64,000 nt of DNA from an uncultured Actinomycetes bacterium (GCA_946803585.1 CAMPEQ010000008.1:62001-126000); one strand, 5' to 3'. Shown: positions 26,501 through 34,789, counted from the first letter of the stretch. Notes: generated by a model not told the origin, from the letters alone. Made by a program: numbers and translations.

Positions 26501-27051
26501 CCCTGCAACCGCCGGGACGCTTCGTCCTTACCCAGAACTGCCTCACCGAGCAAGTTCACGTTGAGGCTGACGCCGTCACTGGTCGCCCGCGCAAGCGCCC
26601 TGCCCAACTTCTCCGGGGAAGCGTCAAGAATCAGGTGGCCAACCATCTTGCGCATGATGCGCCGAGAGATCGGGACAACTACCTCCGGTAGCACGGGGGC
26701 AACCAAACCGCCCACTCGAACAGCTGAGCGAATCCACCACGGAAGGAACCTCGGAACGCTCGGAGCGATCTGCGCTAAGGCATGGGCGGCGACCCGGGAG
26801 TCCTCTGGACGCACCACGCCGTCGACGAATCCAACGGTGAAGGCAAGGCCGTTTGGGTCCTGCAGTACGTCGGCCAACATCTGGGCAGAGAAGGCAGGTT
26901 TGGATTCGGCAGCCCCCTCAAGCCAACTTCGAACCAGTTCTACGCTTTGCTGTGCGCGATGCCGCTGCTCTTGAGTTAGGCCCGCGTAGGGATCGGCAGG
27001 TGGTTGCGAGGGGTCAGGCATCGTGGGGTGTGCCACAACAGTTTCAGACAT
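23557..27051 (-). CDS. putA: Bifunctional proline dehydrogenase / glutamate-semialdehyde dehydrogenase
   Basis: 1164 residues. The N-terminal half is the FAD-dependent proline dehydrogenase barrel (DYVSIKVSS, YLPDALAAMIRLQDW, RVVKGANLPMEQVEAD, RIGIAGHNLFEIAYSW). The second half is an aldehyde dehydrogenase with TPPWNFP, Glu731 in AETSGKNA and the nucleophile Cys765 in GHAGQKCSAASL. It oxidises proline to glutamate via P5C. No N-terminal DNA-binding domain is seen, so it should not self-regulate as in E. coli. It ends a three-gene operon, 24 bases after ctlX. GAGG lies six bases before the ATG. Confidence 0.95.
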   Translation of the reverse strand: MSETVVAHPTMPDPSQPPADPYAGLTQEQRHRAQQSVELVRSWLEGAAESKPAFSAQMLADVLQDPNGLAFTVGFVDGVVRPEDSRVAAHALAQIAPSVPRFLPWWIRSAVRVGGLVAPVLPEVVVPISRRIMRKMVGHLILDASPEKLGRALARATSDGVSLNVNLLGEAVLGKDEASRRLQGTKQMLARDDVDYVSIKVSSTVAPHNPWAFDDAVADIVEQLTPLFEIAAAAGTPKFINLDMEEYRDLDLTIAVFMTLLDKPEMLDLSAGIVLQAYLPDALAAMIRLQDWSATRRARGGADIKVRVVKGANLPMEQVEADIHDWPLATWNSKEETDTNYKRVLDYALTPERVANVRIGIAGHNLFEIAYSWLLANERGAADGVEYEMLLGMAQGQADAVRKTVAGLRLYTPVVAPEQFDVAIAYLIRRLEEGATSANFMSAAFELIDSRALFDRERDRFLSSLRVLDDEVPSPHRVAQRDSRNICAPVGSFANSSDTDPAVPQNRGWAESILLRAADSPAGVAAITGARVEQKSELDDVLSRARAGGAKWGQIETAQRAAVLRQVGANLEKNRDLLIEVAVSETGKTIDQADPEASEAIDFAYFYADQAQQLDTIDGAAFQPIPLTLVTPPWNFPLAIPAGSTLAALAAGSAVVLKPAPAARRCAGVLAELMWEAGVPRDALTLVDLGEDELGRELISDSRVDQVILTGAFQTAELFRSFRPGLQLLAETSGKNAIIVTPSADFDLAVKDIVSSAFGHAGQKCSAASLVVLVGSVAHSQRFINQLVDATTSLRVGSEFDSATQVSRVVETPTGKLRQGLSTLDPGERWLVEPRQIGNDGRLFSPGIRTGVARGSTYHLTEYFGPILGIMVASDLAEAIDIVNDVEYGLTSGIHSLDSDELNLWTERVQAGNLYVNRGITGAIVRRQPFGGWKKSAVGPGAKAGGPNYLFGLGKWESRPTSSTAERSIDQRVSGFLTAIDPLLSGVESSWLERSMSSDALAVNDEFGRYRDVSGLTAERNVFRYVPVAEPVVVRLAKAGSLAEAAREVAGSLAVGARVTVSSEGELPTGFVAACAAVGTDARQESESRWAQKVADPLVTRVRAIGLSRSEILRTADGRVDLAIWDGPVTEAGRVELLPFLQEQAVSVTAHRFGSPNSLAAQIL

Positions 27052-27075
27052 GAGAGACCTCGATCTTCCCTAGCG

Positions 27076-28059
27076 TTAGACAGCCTGCGAGAACGCTCCA
27101 GGCTCGTCAACCCGTATTCCTTGGACAACTGCGCTTCGACGTCGCTTCAGGTGAATACCGGCGATCATGCATCGCACTGAGCCACCCGCCAACTCGATCG
27201 GCCCCACATCGACGGGCAGGATCTGGCACGAGGCTTCAATAACCTCACGTTGCGCGGCAGTCAGACTGCGCGCGGCCCGTTGAGACAGCGCTAGGACCCT
27301 GTGCCCGTGTCGCGTCGTGAGTTCGATCGCGTTTCCGGCAAACTCACGCAACTGCGCTTGCGACAGCGGGACGGTAGCTCGACCACCCGCGGCGAGGCGG
27401 GCTTCGATCCGCCGCCGCTGGGCCTTGGACTGGATCGAATCCAATCCCACCAAAGCGAACTCCGTGGCGATACTCATCAGGATGTTCGTATGGTAAATCG
27501 CACGACCATCATCATCTTGAGCCGAGAAGTACATCGGCTCGTAATCGAACCGCGAACAGAAGCGTTCTAACGCGATCGGGTGGGCGCGACGGGACTTCGC
27601 TGTGTAGGCGACTCTGGCAACGTGGTCCAGGACCATCGTTCCTGTCCCCTCCAGGTACATCCCGTCCGCTTCTAGCCCTGAGAAGTCGACTACTTCGCCG
27701 ACCTCGTACTGCTCGGAAAGGAAGCTCACGATGTCGGAGCGGCGTTCTGTCCTTCTGTTCTCTGCGAACATTGGATAGAGCGCCAACTGACCTTCGGCAT
27801 GCGTGGAGAACCAGTTGTTCGGGAACACGCTGTCGGGTCGATGTGTCTCGGTGTCCTCAAACACGTGAACATCTACCCCGGCCTCAGCAAGAGCATTCGC
27901 CAAACGGGTCGAGGCGTTGTAGGCCGCCTGGGAGATGTCAGCCTTGAACAGCGGTGCTATATCCCACGACTGGAAGGAGTTGTCGGTGTTCGTCTGCGGG
28001 TTCGAGCTGAAGTGATGCGGTCGTACTAGGACGACCGAACCCGGTGCCTGGCAAGACAC
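27076..28059 (-). CDS. ctlX: Amidinotransferase-superfamily hydrolase (CtlX / arginine dihydrolase-like)
   Basis: 327 residues, GTG start four bases after the ornithine cyclodeaminase gene. Guanidino-group-modifying fold: RPHHFSSNPQTN near the start, RPDSVFPNNWFSTH, His190 in IYHTNILMSIA and the catalytic Cys297 in GGSVRCMIAGIHL. Members hydrolyse citrulline (CtlX) or arginine; cyanobacterial AgrE fuses a related domain to ornithine cyclodeaminase. Between ocd and putA it most likely supplies ornithine. Citrulline versus arginine cannot be decided from sequence. Confidence 0.85.
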   Translation of the reverse strand: MSCQAPGSVVLVRPHHFSSNPQTNTDNSFQSWDIAPLFKADISQAAYNASTRLANALAEAGVDVHVFEDTETHRPDSVFPNNWFSTHAEGQLALYPMFAENRRTERRSDIVSFLSEQYEVGEVVDFSGLEADGMYLEGTGTMVLDHVARVAYTAKSRRAHPIALERFCSRFDYEPMYFSAQDDDGRAIYHTNILMSIATEFALVGLDSIQSKAQRRRIEARLAAGGRATVPLSQAQLREFAGNAIELTTRHGHRVLALSQRAARSLTAAQREVIEASCQILPVDVGPIELAGGSVRCMIAGIHLKRRRSAVVQGIRVDEPGAFSQAV

Positions 28060-28063
28060 GACA

Positions 28064-29134
28064 TCACCGGATCACTGCAGAAGCGCCGCCTGCTGAGTGA
28101 ACAGGTTCAACCGCAAGGGTGCTATCACTCACCAACGAGAACAGGTCTTTGGGATCAGCTGGATCCGCGATCAGGTCCACCTCGGTACAGAAGCGCGTTC
28201 CCTTGACGGCATCGTCGACGTAGCGCAGCGCAGTAAAGTCCTCGATTGCAAAGCCGACGGAGTCGAACACCGTGATCTGATCGGCTCGCACACGCCCTGG
28301 CGCATCTCCGCAGAGCACCTGCCACAGCTCTGTGGCGGGATGATCGGCATCGAGCTGCTGAATCTCGCCCTCAATCCGAGTCTGCTCATCGAACTCGATG
28401 AAGATATCTGCTCGGTGCAGGATCTGAGCGTCGAGCTCGGTCTTACCTGGGCAGTCACCACCGATCGCGTTGACGTGAACACCGTCAACGATCATGTCCT
28501 CGGTTAGAACAGTGGCGAGTTGCTTGTCGGCCGTACACGTTGTGATGATGTCGGCGCCAGTGACTGCATCATGGGCACTGGAGGCTCGATAAACCTCGAG
28601 CCCAAGGGCAGCGGCATTGCGTTCGAACTTTTCCATAGCTGCGGGATCGGTGTCCCAGATGCGCAGCGACGAGATCCCCACCAGCTCACGGAATGCCAGG
28701 GACTGGAACTCAGCTTGAGTGCCAGTGCCAATAAGGGCCATCGTGGTGGAATCGGATCGAGCCAACAACCGGGCTGCCATCGCGGAGGTGGTCGCAGTGC
28801 GCAGAGCCGTAAGGATGGTCATCTCCGACCACATGATCGGGTAGCCGCTGGCGACATCCGCGAGAACGCCGAAGGCGGTTACTGTTTGCAAACCGGCGGC
28901 TGGGTTACCGGGATGCCCGTTGACGTACTTGAACCCGTACTGGACTCCGTCGCTAGTAGGCATGAGTTCGATGACGCCGACATTGGAATGGCTCGCAACG
29001 CGAGGGGACTTATCGAACTCGTCCCAGCGACGGAAGTCGTCCTCCATGTACTGGGACATACCCCGAATGATGCTCGGGACGCCGGTACTGGCTACCCACT
29101 CACGCATGTGTGCCACATCTACGAACCGGACCAT
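28064..29134 (-). CDS. ocd: Ornithine cyclodeaminase
   Basis: 356 residues from the ATG at 29134, which has GGAGTGGG just upstream; a TTG four codons earlier is in frame. It matches the OCD/mu-crystallin family: MWSEMTILTALRTATTSAMA, the NAD-binding ALIGTGTQAEFQSLAF, GADIITTCTADK and HVNAIGGDCPGKTELD. It converts ornithine to proline and ammonia using NAD+. It is the first gene of ocd-ctlX-putA, divergent from the Lrp-type regulator. Confidence 0.93.
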   Translation of the reverse strand: MVRFVDVAHMREWVASTGVPSIIRGMSQYMEDDFRRWDEFDKSPRVASHSNVGVIELMPTSDGVQYGFKYVNGHPGNPAAGLQTVTAFGVLADVASGYPIMWSEMTILTALRTATTSAMAARLLARSDSTTMALIGTGTQAEFQSLAFRELVGISSLRIWDTDPAAMEKFERNAAALGLEVYRASSAHDAVTGADIITTCTADKQLATVLTEDMIVDGVHVNAIGGDCPGKTELDAQILHRADIFIEFDEQTRIEGEIQQLDADHPATELWQVLCGDAPGRVRADQITVFDSVGFAIEDFTALRYVDDAVKGTRFCTEVDLIADPADPKDLFSLVSDSTLAVEPVHSAGGASAVIR

Positions 29135-29195
29135 TTCCCACTCCAATCATTGAGTAACCTTGCCATTACCCTAGGTGACGAGAACGTACACTCGC

Positions 29196-29255
29196 AATGA
29201 GCAGGACGTATCAATCCGTATAGTTTATCGCTCATTTGTGCAGTACTGCTATACA
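29196..29255. promoter_or_regulatory. Operator/promoter region between ocd and the Lrp-type gene
   Basis: Three nested symmetric elements are visible: AATGAGC (29196-29202) with GCTCATT (29230-29236), GTATAG (29218-29223) with CTATAC (29249-29254), and the perfect palindrome GCAGTACTGC (29240-29249). TATACA (29250-29255) is a probable -10 box eight bases before the regulator's ATG. The layout suits multimeric Lrp/AsnC binding. Confidence 0.5.
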
Positions 29256-29263
29256 GTTCGACT

Positions 29264-29698
29264 ATGGCAGTCCAGATTGACGACCTCGACCGGCGACTCA
29301 TTGCGTTACTCAGAGCGAACGGCAGGGAGTCGGTAGTCAACTTGGCTAAGCGACTTGAGGTCACCCGGGCAACCGTGAACAGCCGGATCGATCGCCTCGT
29401 TGATAGCGGAGTGATTATTGGCTTCTCTGCGCGTGTTCGCGACGTCAGCGATCCGAACTCGGTTCGCGCAATCATGCTGATCTCTGTGATCGGTCGGAAT
29501 ACCGATGAAGTCATCACGGCACTGAGGGGTATCCCGGAAATTGGTGCGCTACACACGACCAATGGGCAGTGGGACCTTGTCGCAGAGATGATCTGCGACA
29601 GTCTCGGTACCTTTGACAACGTGCTCGGCGTGATCCGTGGAATCCAGGGAATCCACGACAGTGAGACGAGCATCCTGCTCAGTTCCGCCACTGCATAG
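29264..29698 (+). CDS. Lrp/AsnC-family transcription regulator
   Basis: 144 residues: N-terminal helix-turn-helix (DDLDRRLIALLRANGRESVVNLAKRLEVTRATVNSRIDRL within residues 6-45) and a C-terminal RAM ligand-binding domain (TNGQWDLVAEM). These regulators form octamers that respond to amino acids. Divergent placement with ocd-ctlX-putA predicts control of that operon by arginine, ornithine or proline. A -10-like TATACA eight bases upstream and no ribosome-binding site suggest a leaderless mRNA and autoregulation. Confidence 0.92.
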   Translation: MAVQIDDLDRRLIALLRANGRESVVNLAKRLEVTRATVNSRIDRLVDSGVIIGFSARVRDVSDPNSVRAIMLISVIGRNTDEVITALRGIPEIGALHTTNGQWDLVAEMICDSLGTFDNVLGVIRGIQGIHDSETSILLSSATA

Positions 29699-29724
29699 AG
29701 TTCTGACTTCCCGACGGAGGCACA

Positions 29725-30882
29725 GTGAAGACACCCCCAGCACGGAGCCCGCGGCAATACGCGATCATCGGGATGCTGCTTGCGACAGTCACGCTCATTA
29801 GTGCGTGCGCCTCGACAGACTCTGCTCAGCAACAACTTCCGGGCGGGGCGGAACAAACAGAGCAGATCTTCCTGTCCTCGATCCAACCGGATGCAGGGCC
29901 CCGCCCGGTCGTGAACTATATCGATACGGCCAAGAAGACCCTCGACATCTACATGTACGAGTTCGAAGGCACCTACGCCCCGATCGTTGACGCAACGACA
30001 CGCGCGAAGAACCGAGGTGTCAAGGTTCGGATCCTTCTTTCGAGACGAGAGGTCGGTCAAGAAAAGACTAGAACGAACGACAATCACAAGGCGGCCAAGA
30101 TCCTCAACAGGTTGGGAATCGAGACCAAATTCAGTCGCCCGGAATTCTATGTCTCCCACGCAAAGGCCATCATCGTCGATAGCGGCACCACGAACCAAAG
30201 CGTGATGATCTGCGACTTCAATATCGGATCCGGATACTTCGGTGGCGCCTCGCAGTTTCCAACAACTGGGCAGGGCGGAACTCGCGGAATGTCCGTCATC
30301 GACACCAATCCCGCCGACATCGCCAACATCGCCGCGACGTTCGAAGCAGATTGGCCTCCCTACTCGACGGGCCCCACCCCAACTAGACCCAACCTCATAT
30401 GGGCCCCGGGAGGAGAGAGATTTCAGCCACCCGGCAACGCGCCGAGGGCTACCGAATTGCTACTGCTCGAAGCCCGCCACTCACTCGATATCTATGCCCA
30501 AGCGATCAGCGAAACATCTGAACTAGTGCAACCCACGATTGAGACGGCTAATCGTGGCGTGCCAGTTCGAATCATCAGTAATGCGAAAGGTATCGCTCCC
30601 GAGGCCGCCACCAAGCTGCGCGACGCCGGGGTACAACTTGCAATGCAACCACCAGACCCGACCCAGCCCGGAACCCATTTGTTCGTTCATTCCAAGACGG
30701 TCCTCGTCGACACTGGCTATCCGACAGCGGTCAGTATGGTCGGATCGCTCAATATCTACTCGAACGCTTCGCTGTATGCCGAACGCGAACTCGACGCCTT
30801 TGTTACCGATCCGCCCTCAACAGAAGAGATGCAGCGAACGTTCGACACAGATTTCTCCGCTAGCCCCGCCTACGCAGGCTGA
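29725..30882 (+). CDS. Secreted phospholipase-D-like lipoprotein
   Basis: 385 residues, GTG start. Lipobox LISAC at about residue 27 predicts an outer-face lipoprotein. Two HxKx4D motifs are present, SHAKAIIVD in the first half and VHSKTVLVD in the second, each followed by an Asn-containing segment (CDFNIGS, GSLNIYSN). The N-terminal core LDIYMYEFEGTYAPIVDA is typical of PLD-like proteins. The enzyme class covers phospholipases, nucleases and cardiolipin synthases; an exported lipoprotein argues against cardiolipin synthesis. It is 26 bases after the Lrp-type gene and may be co-transcribed. Confidence 0.85.
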   Translation: MKTPPARSPRQYAIIGMLLATVTLISACASTDSAQQQLPGGAEQTEQIFLSSIQPDAGPRPVVNYIDTAKKTLDIYMYEFEGTYAPIVDATTRAKNRGVKVRILLSRREVGQEKTRTNDNHKAAKILNRLGIETKFSRPEFYVSHAKAIIVDSGTTNQSVMICDFNIGSGYFGGASQFPTTGQGGTRGMSVIDTNPADIANIAATFEADWPPYSTGPTPTRPNLIWAPGGERFQPPGNAPRATELLLLEARHSLDIYAQAISETSELVQPTIETANRGVPVRIISNAKGIAPEAATKLRDAGVQLAMQPPDPTQPGTHLFVHSKTVLVDTGYPTAVSMVGSLNIYSNASLYAERELDAFVTDPPSTEEMQRTFDTDFSASPAYAG

Positions 30883-30941
30883 TCTGGTGGACAGTGAGCG
30901 ATAACGTGACTCCCGCACGACGACTCGACGGAGGCCCGATC

Positions 30942-31718
30942 ATGGCTAGCCCCACTTCGACAGTTCCGCTCTCGCTGTATTTGACCGACCACGTGCGTTC
31001 AATCAACGCATTTGGGTGTTTGTTGGCCGCACAGCCCTGGCTGGCGAGCGCACCACGCGGCACCGGTGAAGCCGTCATTGTTATGCCTGGATTGGCTGCC
31101 AGCGACATCTCCACGGCGCCCCTGCGTGGATACCTTCGCGGTTTGGGATACGACGCCAGAGGCTGGGGCTTAGGTGTCAATATCGGCCCCACCCGCAAGG
31201 TTCTCAATGGGCTGCAACCCTTGGTCGAGGAACTCGCCGCGCACCGGGGTTCGAAGGTCGCACTGGTCGGCTGGAGTCTGGGCGGAATCTATGCCCGGAT
31301 GGTTGCCAGAACGATCCCCGATGCAATCAGTCAAGTCATCACGATGGGCAGCCCGTTCCGTCTCGTTCATGGACACCAGTCCCGCGCGTCTAAGCTGTTC
31401 GACCGTCTCGCACCTTTGCAGGCGCCCCGCTCGGAATGGCCTGAGCAGGAGGCGAACCCGGCGCCGCTCACTGTCCCGGGCTCCTCGATATATTCGCGAC
31501 TCGACGGGATCGTCGACTGGCGATGCTGTATCGACAATGTCGACGATCAGCACGAGAATATTCAGGTCTGGTCCAGCCATCTAGGTTTCGGCCACGACCC
31601 TGCCGTCATGTGGGCCGTGGCAGATCGACTCGGGCAAAGCCCCGGAAAATGGCAACCATTCGCCGCGCCTAAGTACGCAATGTTTGCCTACCCACGGGCC
31701 CATAGCGGCCAGATCTGA
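30942..31718 (+). CDS. Alpha/beta-hydrolase, function unknown
   Basis: The start at 30942 is chosen because GGAGG lies seven bases before it; GTG at 30894 is in frame but has no such site. The 258-residue product has the nucleophile elbow GWSLGG and the preceding VIVMPGLAASD oxyanion-region loop; a late DQHENIQV/HLGFGHDP region may hold the catalytic His. It resembles lipase- or PHA-type esterases without a clear subgroup. No signal peptide is seen. Confidence 0.75.
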   Translation: MASPTSTVPLSLYLTDHVRSINAFGCLLAAQPWLASAPRGTGEAVIVMPGLAASDISTAPLRGYLRGLGYDARGWGLGVNIGPTRKVLNGLQPLVEELAAHRGSKVALVGWSLGGIYARMVARTIPDAISQVITMGSPFRLVHGHQSRASKLFDRLAPLQAPRSEWPEQEANPAPLTVPGSSIYSRLDGIVDWRCCIDNVDDQHENIQVWSSHLGFGHDPAVMWAVADRLGQSPGKWQPFAAPKYAMFAYPRAHSGQI

Positions 31719-31853
31719 CCTAGCTCCTACCGACGCTCAACGGATGCTCGCTACCTCGGAGCGATCTGCGAACCGGACCACATTTCACTATCGTCGAATT
31801 GAGCACGCGGGCGGCACCCAGGCCGCACAACGATGATTCAAGGGCGGTTGCAC

Positions 31854-32489
31854 ATGTCTCAGGTCGCATTTGTGACGACACGATACGTCGAACCGGGACG
31901 TGAGTCCGACTACACCCGATGGAGCGAAAGAGCCGAAGCGGCGTTGGACAAAATTCCCGGGTTCGTCTCCGCTGAGCAGATCCCAGCAGCCGCCAACGGG
32001 CAACCTTTTTGGACTCAAGTCATCAGGTTCTCCGACAAAGAGGCGTCAGTAGCCTGGAACGAATCAGCGGATCTCGCTGAGCTCCAGATGGAAGTGGAGG
32101 AGTTCACCCACGACACGGAGGTTTCGGCGGTCCGGACCGGAACGTCAGATTGGTTGAACTTCGGGCTCAGCACAAAGCCCGGTCCCGGCGCCCCGGTCAA
32201 ATGGAAGCAGCTCATCACCGGGATCATGGCCCTCTACCCCACCGTCGTGATCGCCCACGAGATCCTCTCGGCCCTCATCACGGTTCCCTTCGCCGTCTCG
32301 ACCTTGCTCACTAACGCCATTGCCATGTCGTTGGTAATGCTGGTGTGGCTCCCGCAACTATCCAAGCTCTTGGGTTTTTGGCTCATGCCAAAGGAACCAC
32401 TCCCAACCCGCACCAACCTGGGAGTCGCCGCCATCATCTTGGCAATCATTGCGGCGCTGACAGGCGTCTTTTTAGCGCTCTTCAGCTGA
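31854..32489 (+). CDS. ABM-domain protein fused to membrane helices
   Basis: 211 residues from the ATG at 31854, preceded by AGGGCGG. The first 105 residues form an antibiotic-biosynthesis-monooxygenase (dimeric ferredoxin-like) domain: TTRYVEPGRESDYTRWSE and IPGFVSAEQI. The rest is three transmembrane helices. This fusion is widespread and usually annotated as antibiotic biosynthesis monooxygenase, but a monooxygenase activity is not established. No biosynthetic cluster is nearby. Confidence 0.8.
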   Translation: MSQVAFVTTRYVEPGRESDYTRWSERAEAALDKIPGFVSAEQIPAAANGQPFWTQVIRFSDKEASVAWNESADLAELQMEVEEFTHDTEVSAVRTGTSDWLNFGLSTKPGPGAPVKWKQLITGIMALYPTVVIAHEILSALITVPFAVSTLLTNAIAMSLVMLVWLPQLSKLLGFWLMPKEPLPTRTNLGVAAIILAIIAALTGVFLALFS

Positions 32490-32547
32490 CATACATCCGG
32501 CGAGAAGCGGTCTTATCGCGCAAACCACGGAGTGAAATCAATAGCCT

Positions 32548-33924
32548 TTGAGTATCGACCCAAAAGAGAAGCCAGCGCCAACCACTGCCGCAGCGAGCTC
32601 CGCCAAGGGGTTTAGTCTGCCTGCTGCGGTCTCAATCGGGATCGGCGGAATGGCCGGTGGGTCGATCTTCGCGATCGTCGGAATCGGCGGATCCGTCGCC
32701 GGAGCGGCTCTTCCACTGGCCATGATCCTGTCCGGGATCGTTGCCCTACTCGCCTCCTACTCCTACGCAAAACTTGGCGCCAAGTTCCCGACTTCGGGCG
32801 GAGCTGTCGAGTTCCTCGTTCGCGGGTACGGCAAGGGTGTGATCTCTGGCGGACTCAATATCTTTCAGTGGCTCGGTTACGTACTAGCCCTTGCACTCTA
32901 CGGACACGCGTTTGCGGGCTACCTCGTCTCGCTCCTGGGGATATCTGACCCAAATGGTCCGCTCGAGAAAGCCATCGCATCCCTGCTCGTCGTCGTGTTT
33001 GCCTTCCTACAGTTCGGCGGCACGGCGGTGGTGGGCAAGGCCCAGACTGTGATCGTCGGGGCGTGTGTTGTCGCCCTGGTTGGCTTCGCAGTCGCCGGAC
33101 TGTTCTTCGTGGAGCCAGCGCGAATCGAGTTCAGCGCGTGGAATGGTCCAATCGATATCCTTTTTGCGGCCGGAATCGTGTTTATCGGTTTTGAGGGATT
33201 CGGCTTGGTCACTAACACCGCTGGCGGAATGAAGAACCCTGCCAAAGAGCTTCCCAAGGCGCTCTACCTGAGCATCACCATCGTCATCGGGATCTATGTC
33301 CTGACCGCGATCACGCTCATCGGCAACCTCACGATGGCGCAGATTAACCAAGGTCAAGGATTCGCCCTAGCGGAGGCAGTCGGCAGCTTCGCTGGACGAT
33401 TCGGACTCGTTACATTGTCGATTGTCGCGTTGTTCGCAACTGCCTCGGCAGTAAACGCAACGATCTTTGGCAGTGCCAACGCCAGCTACCAGATTGCCCG
33501 CGATGGCGAGCTTCCGCGCGAGTTTGATCGCAAAATCTGGTCTGCGAATGCTCGCGGTGGACTGTTTATCACCGCGCTTCTGGCGATCGCTGCAATATTC
33601 TTCCTCGACATCACCAAAGTGACGATGCTTGGTAGCGCGGCATTCCTCTTGCTCTACGCGGCGGTTAACTTCGGCCACCTCAGGGTGCGCGATCAGACCG
33701 GCGCTAAGGCAGGGATGATCTGGGCCTCCATGCTCTCGTGTCTGCTGGTATTCGGCTTCCTGGCTGTGTACATCGTTCAGACCGAGGGCATGCTCACGAT
33801 GATTCTCATCGTCATCATGTTGATCGTCAGCTTCATCGCCGAGAAAGCCTTCCGCGAGTTCCGTAAACATCGTAAACCACCCAACCCGTCGACAACGCCG
33901 AGCCAGTCGGGATCGGCAGCCTGA
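32548..33924 (+). CDS. APC-family amino acid permease
   Basis: 458 residues with about twelve transmembrane helices. The first helix region SLPAAVSIGIGGMAGGSIFA is the conserved APC GxG(G) substrate-binding segment; GAVEFLVRGYG and FIGFEGFGLVTNTAGGMKNPAKELPKAL (core residues about 215-240) are also typical. It should import an amino acid or amine. The TTG start lacks a close ribosome-binding site. It lies 3 kb from the arginine-to-glutamate genes and is a candidate but unproven uptake system for them. Confidence 0.85.
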   Translation: MSIDPKEKPAPTTAAASSAKGFSLPAAVSIGIGGMAGGSIFAIVGIGGSVAGAALPLAMILSGIVALLASYSYAKLGAKFPTSGGAVEFLVRGYGKGVISGGLNIFQWLGYVLALALYGHAFAGYLVSLLGISDPNGPLEKAIASLLVVVFAFLQFGGTAVVGKAQTVIVGACVVALVGFAVAGLFFVEPARIEFSAWNGPIDILFAAGIVFIGFEGFGLVTNTAGGMKNPAKELPKALYLSITIVIGIYVLTAITLIGNLTMAQINQGQGFALAEAVGSFAGRFGLVTLSIVALFATASAVNATIFGSANASYQIARDGELPREFDRKIWSANARGGLFITALLAIAAIFFLDITKVTMLGSAAFLLLYAAVNFGHLRVRDQTGAKAGMIWASMLSCLLVFGFLAVYIVQTEGMLTMILIVIMLIVSFIAEKAFREFRKHRKPPNPSTTPSQSGSAA

Positions 33925-33951
33925 CAATCGGGCGAGGCCTTCCGCTTGTCA

Positions 33952-34029
33952 CTAGCCGGCGAAGGCCGGTCGGTAGGTATTGAGGGTGATCAGTCGGCAA
34001 AGGCCGATCGATAGGTCTCGATCGTGATC
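33952..34029 (-). repeat. Partial duplication of the 3' end of the dienelactone hydrolase gene
   Basis: Two units about 38 bases long, roughly three-quarters identical by eye, begin at 33952 and 33990. On the minus strand the gene ends ITIETYRSAFAD-stop, and the second unit downstream would read ITLNTYRPAFAG-stop. The downstream unit is outside the gene and out of phase with it. Confidence 0.7.
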
Positions 34030-34754
34030 GCGAAAGCCTCGTCGGTTACCTGCGCGTCGTAGCGGGGACCGACGTCGCGACCAAACGCATGCTCGGCTGG
34101 GAACTCCGCCCACGAGAAGCTCACCCCACCGTCGTCGAGTGCCTGCCTGATCGTCGCGCGTTGCTGCGCTGAGGTATGCGGATCACGCGATCCAAAGATC
34201 AGCGCCAGGTCCCCTTTGATATCCGGTAGCCGCGAAAGGGTCTGCGCATCATCGGCACCAAGGACCCCGTCGGACAACCCGGTGGGATACCAGACAACGG
34301 TCGCACGGACTCGGGGCTCCAATGCAGCTCGCACCGCGATGTGGCCGCCGGTGCAATGGCCAGCGGCTCCTAGCGCCTCGGCGGTAACGCTCGGCTGATC
34401 CTGTAGCCAATCGAGCAGCACCCGAACGTCCTCGTCGAACTGCGCGGTCGTGAGGGCTTCGACGTCAGCTTGGCCACGCGCCTTGCCCTCATCGTCAAAA
34501 GCCAGCACTTCCCCTGGCGCCTCGATCCGGTAGTAGATCTCCGGTGCCGCAACTACATACCCATAGCTGGCCAGTCGAGAGACCCACCGGAGGGTGCAAT
34601 CGGTCAGCTGAAAAATGTCGGAGTAGAACACAATCCCCGGGTAGGACCCCGGCTGCGCGGGAGATGCAACAAAGGTGCGCATCGGGCGGCCAACTCCTGG
34701 CACGTCAACGTATTCACTCGTGATCTGCACTTCGACTCCCGTCGGACGTTCCAT
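33990..34754 (-). CDS. Dienelactone hydrolase family protein
   Basis: 254 residues. The catalytic triad of the family is present: Cys134 in GHCTGGH, Asp191 in GSRDPH and His222 in EHAFGRD. The N-terminal IVFYSDIFQLT is the usual DLH start region. Members hydrolyse dienelactones in chlorocatechol breakdown or other esters; no aromatic degradation genes are near, so the substrate is open. A decayed copy of its last codons lies downstream. Confidence 0.88.
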   Translation of the reverse strand: MERPTGVEVQITSEYVDVPGVGRPMRTFVASPAQPGSYPGIVFYSDIFQLTDCTLRWVSRLASYGYVVAAPEIYYRIEAPGEVLAFDDEGKARGQADVEALTTAQFDEDVRVLLDWLQDQPSVTAEALGAAGHCTGGHIAVRAALEPRVRATVVWYPTGLSDGVLGADDAQTLSRLPDIKGDLALIFGSRDPHTSAQQRATIRQALDDGGVSFSWAEFPAEHAFGRDVGPRYDAQVTDEAFAITIETYRSAFAD

Positions 34755-34789
34755 CAGGCCGGTTGGTCTTGGCCTGTAGTCAATCAGAC

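Noticed and set aside
29119-30198. A 359-residue minus-strand frame overlapping the Lrp and PLD genes
   Set aside because: It lies antisense to two well-supported genes and has low-complexity Ser/Arg composition typical of shadow frames.
31854-32489. Antibiotic biosynthesis function for the ABM-domain protein
   Set aside because: The domain name is historical; no biosynthetic genes are near and the membrane fusion is widespread in ordinary genomes.
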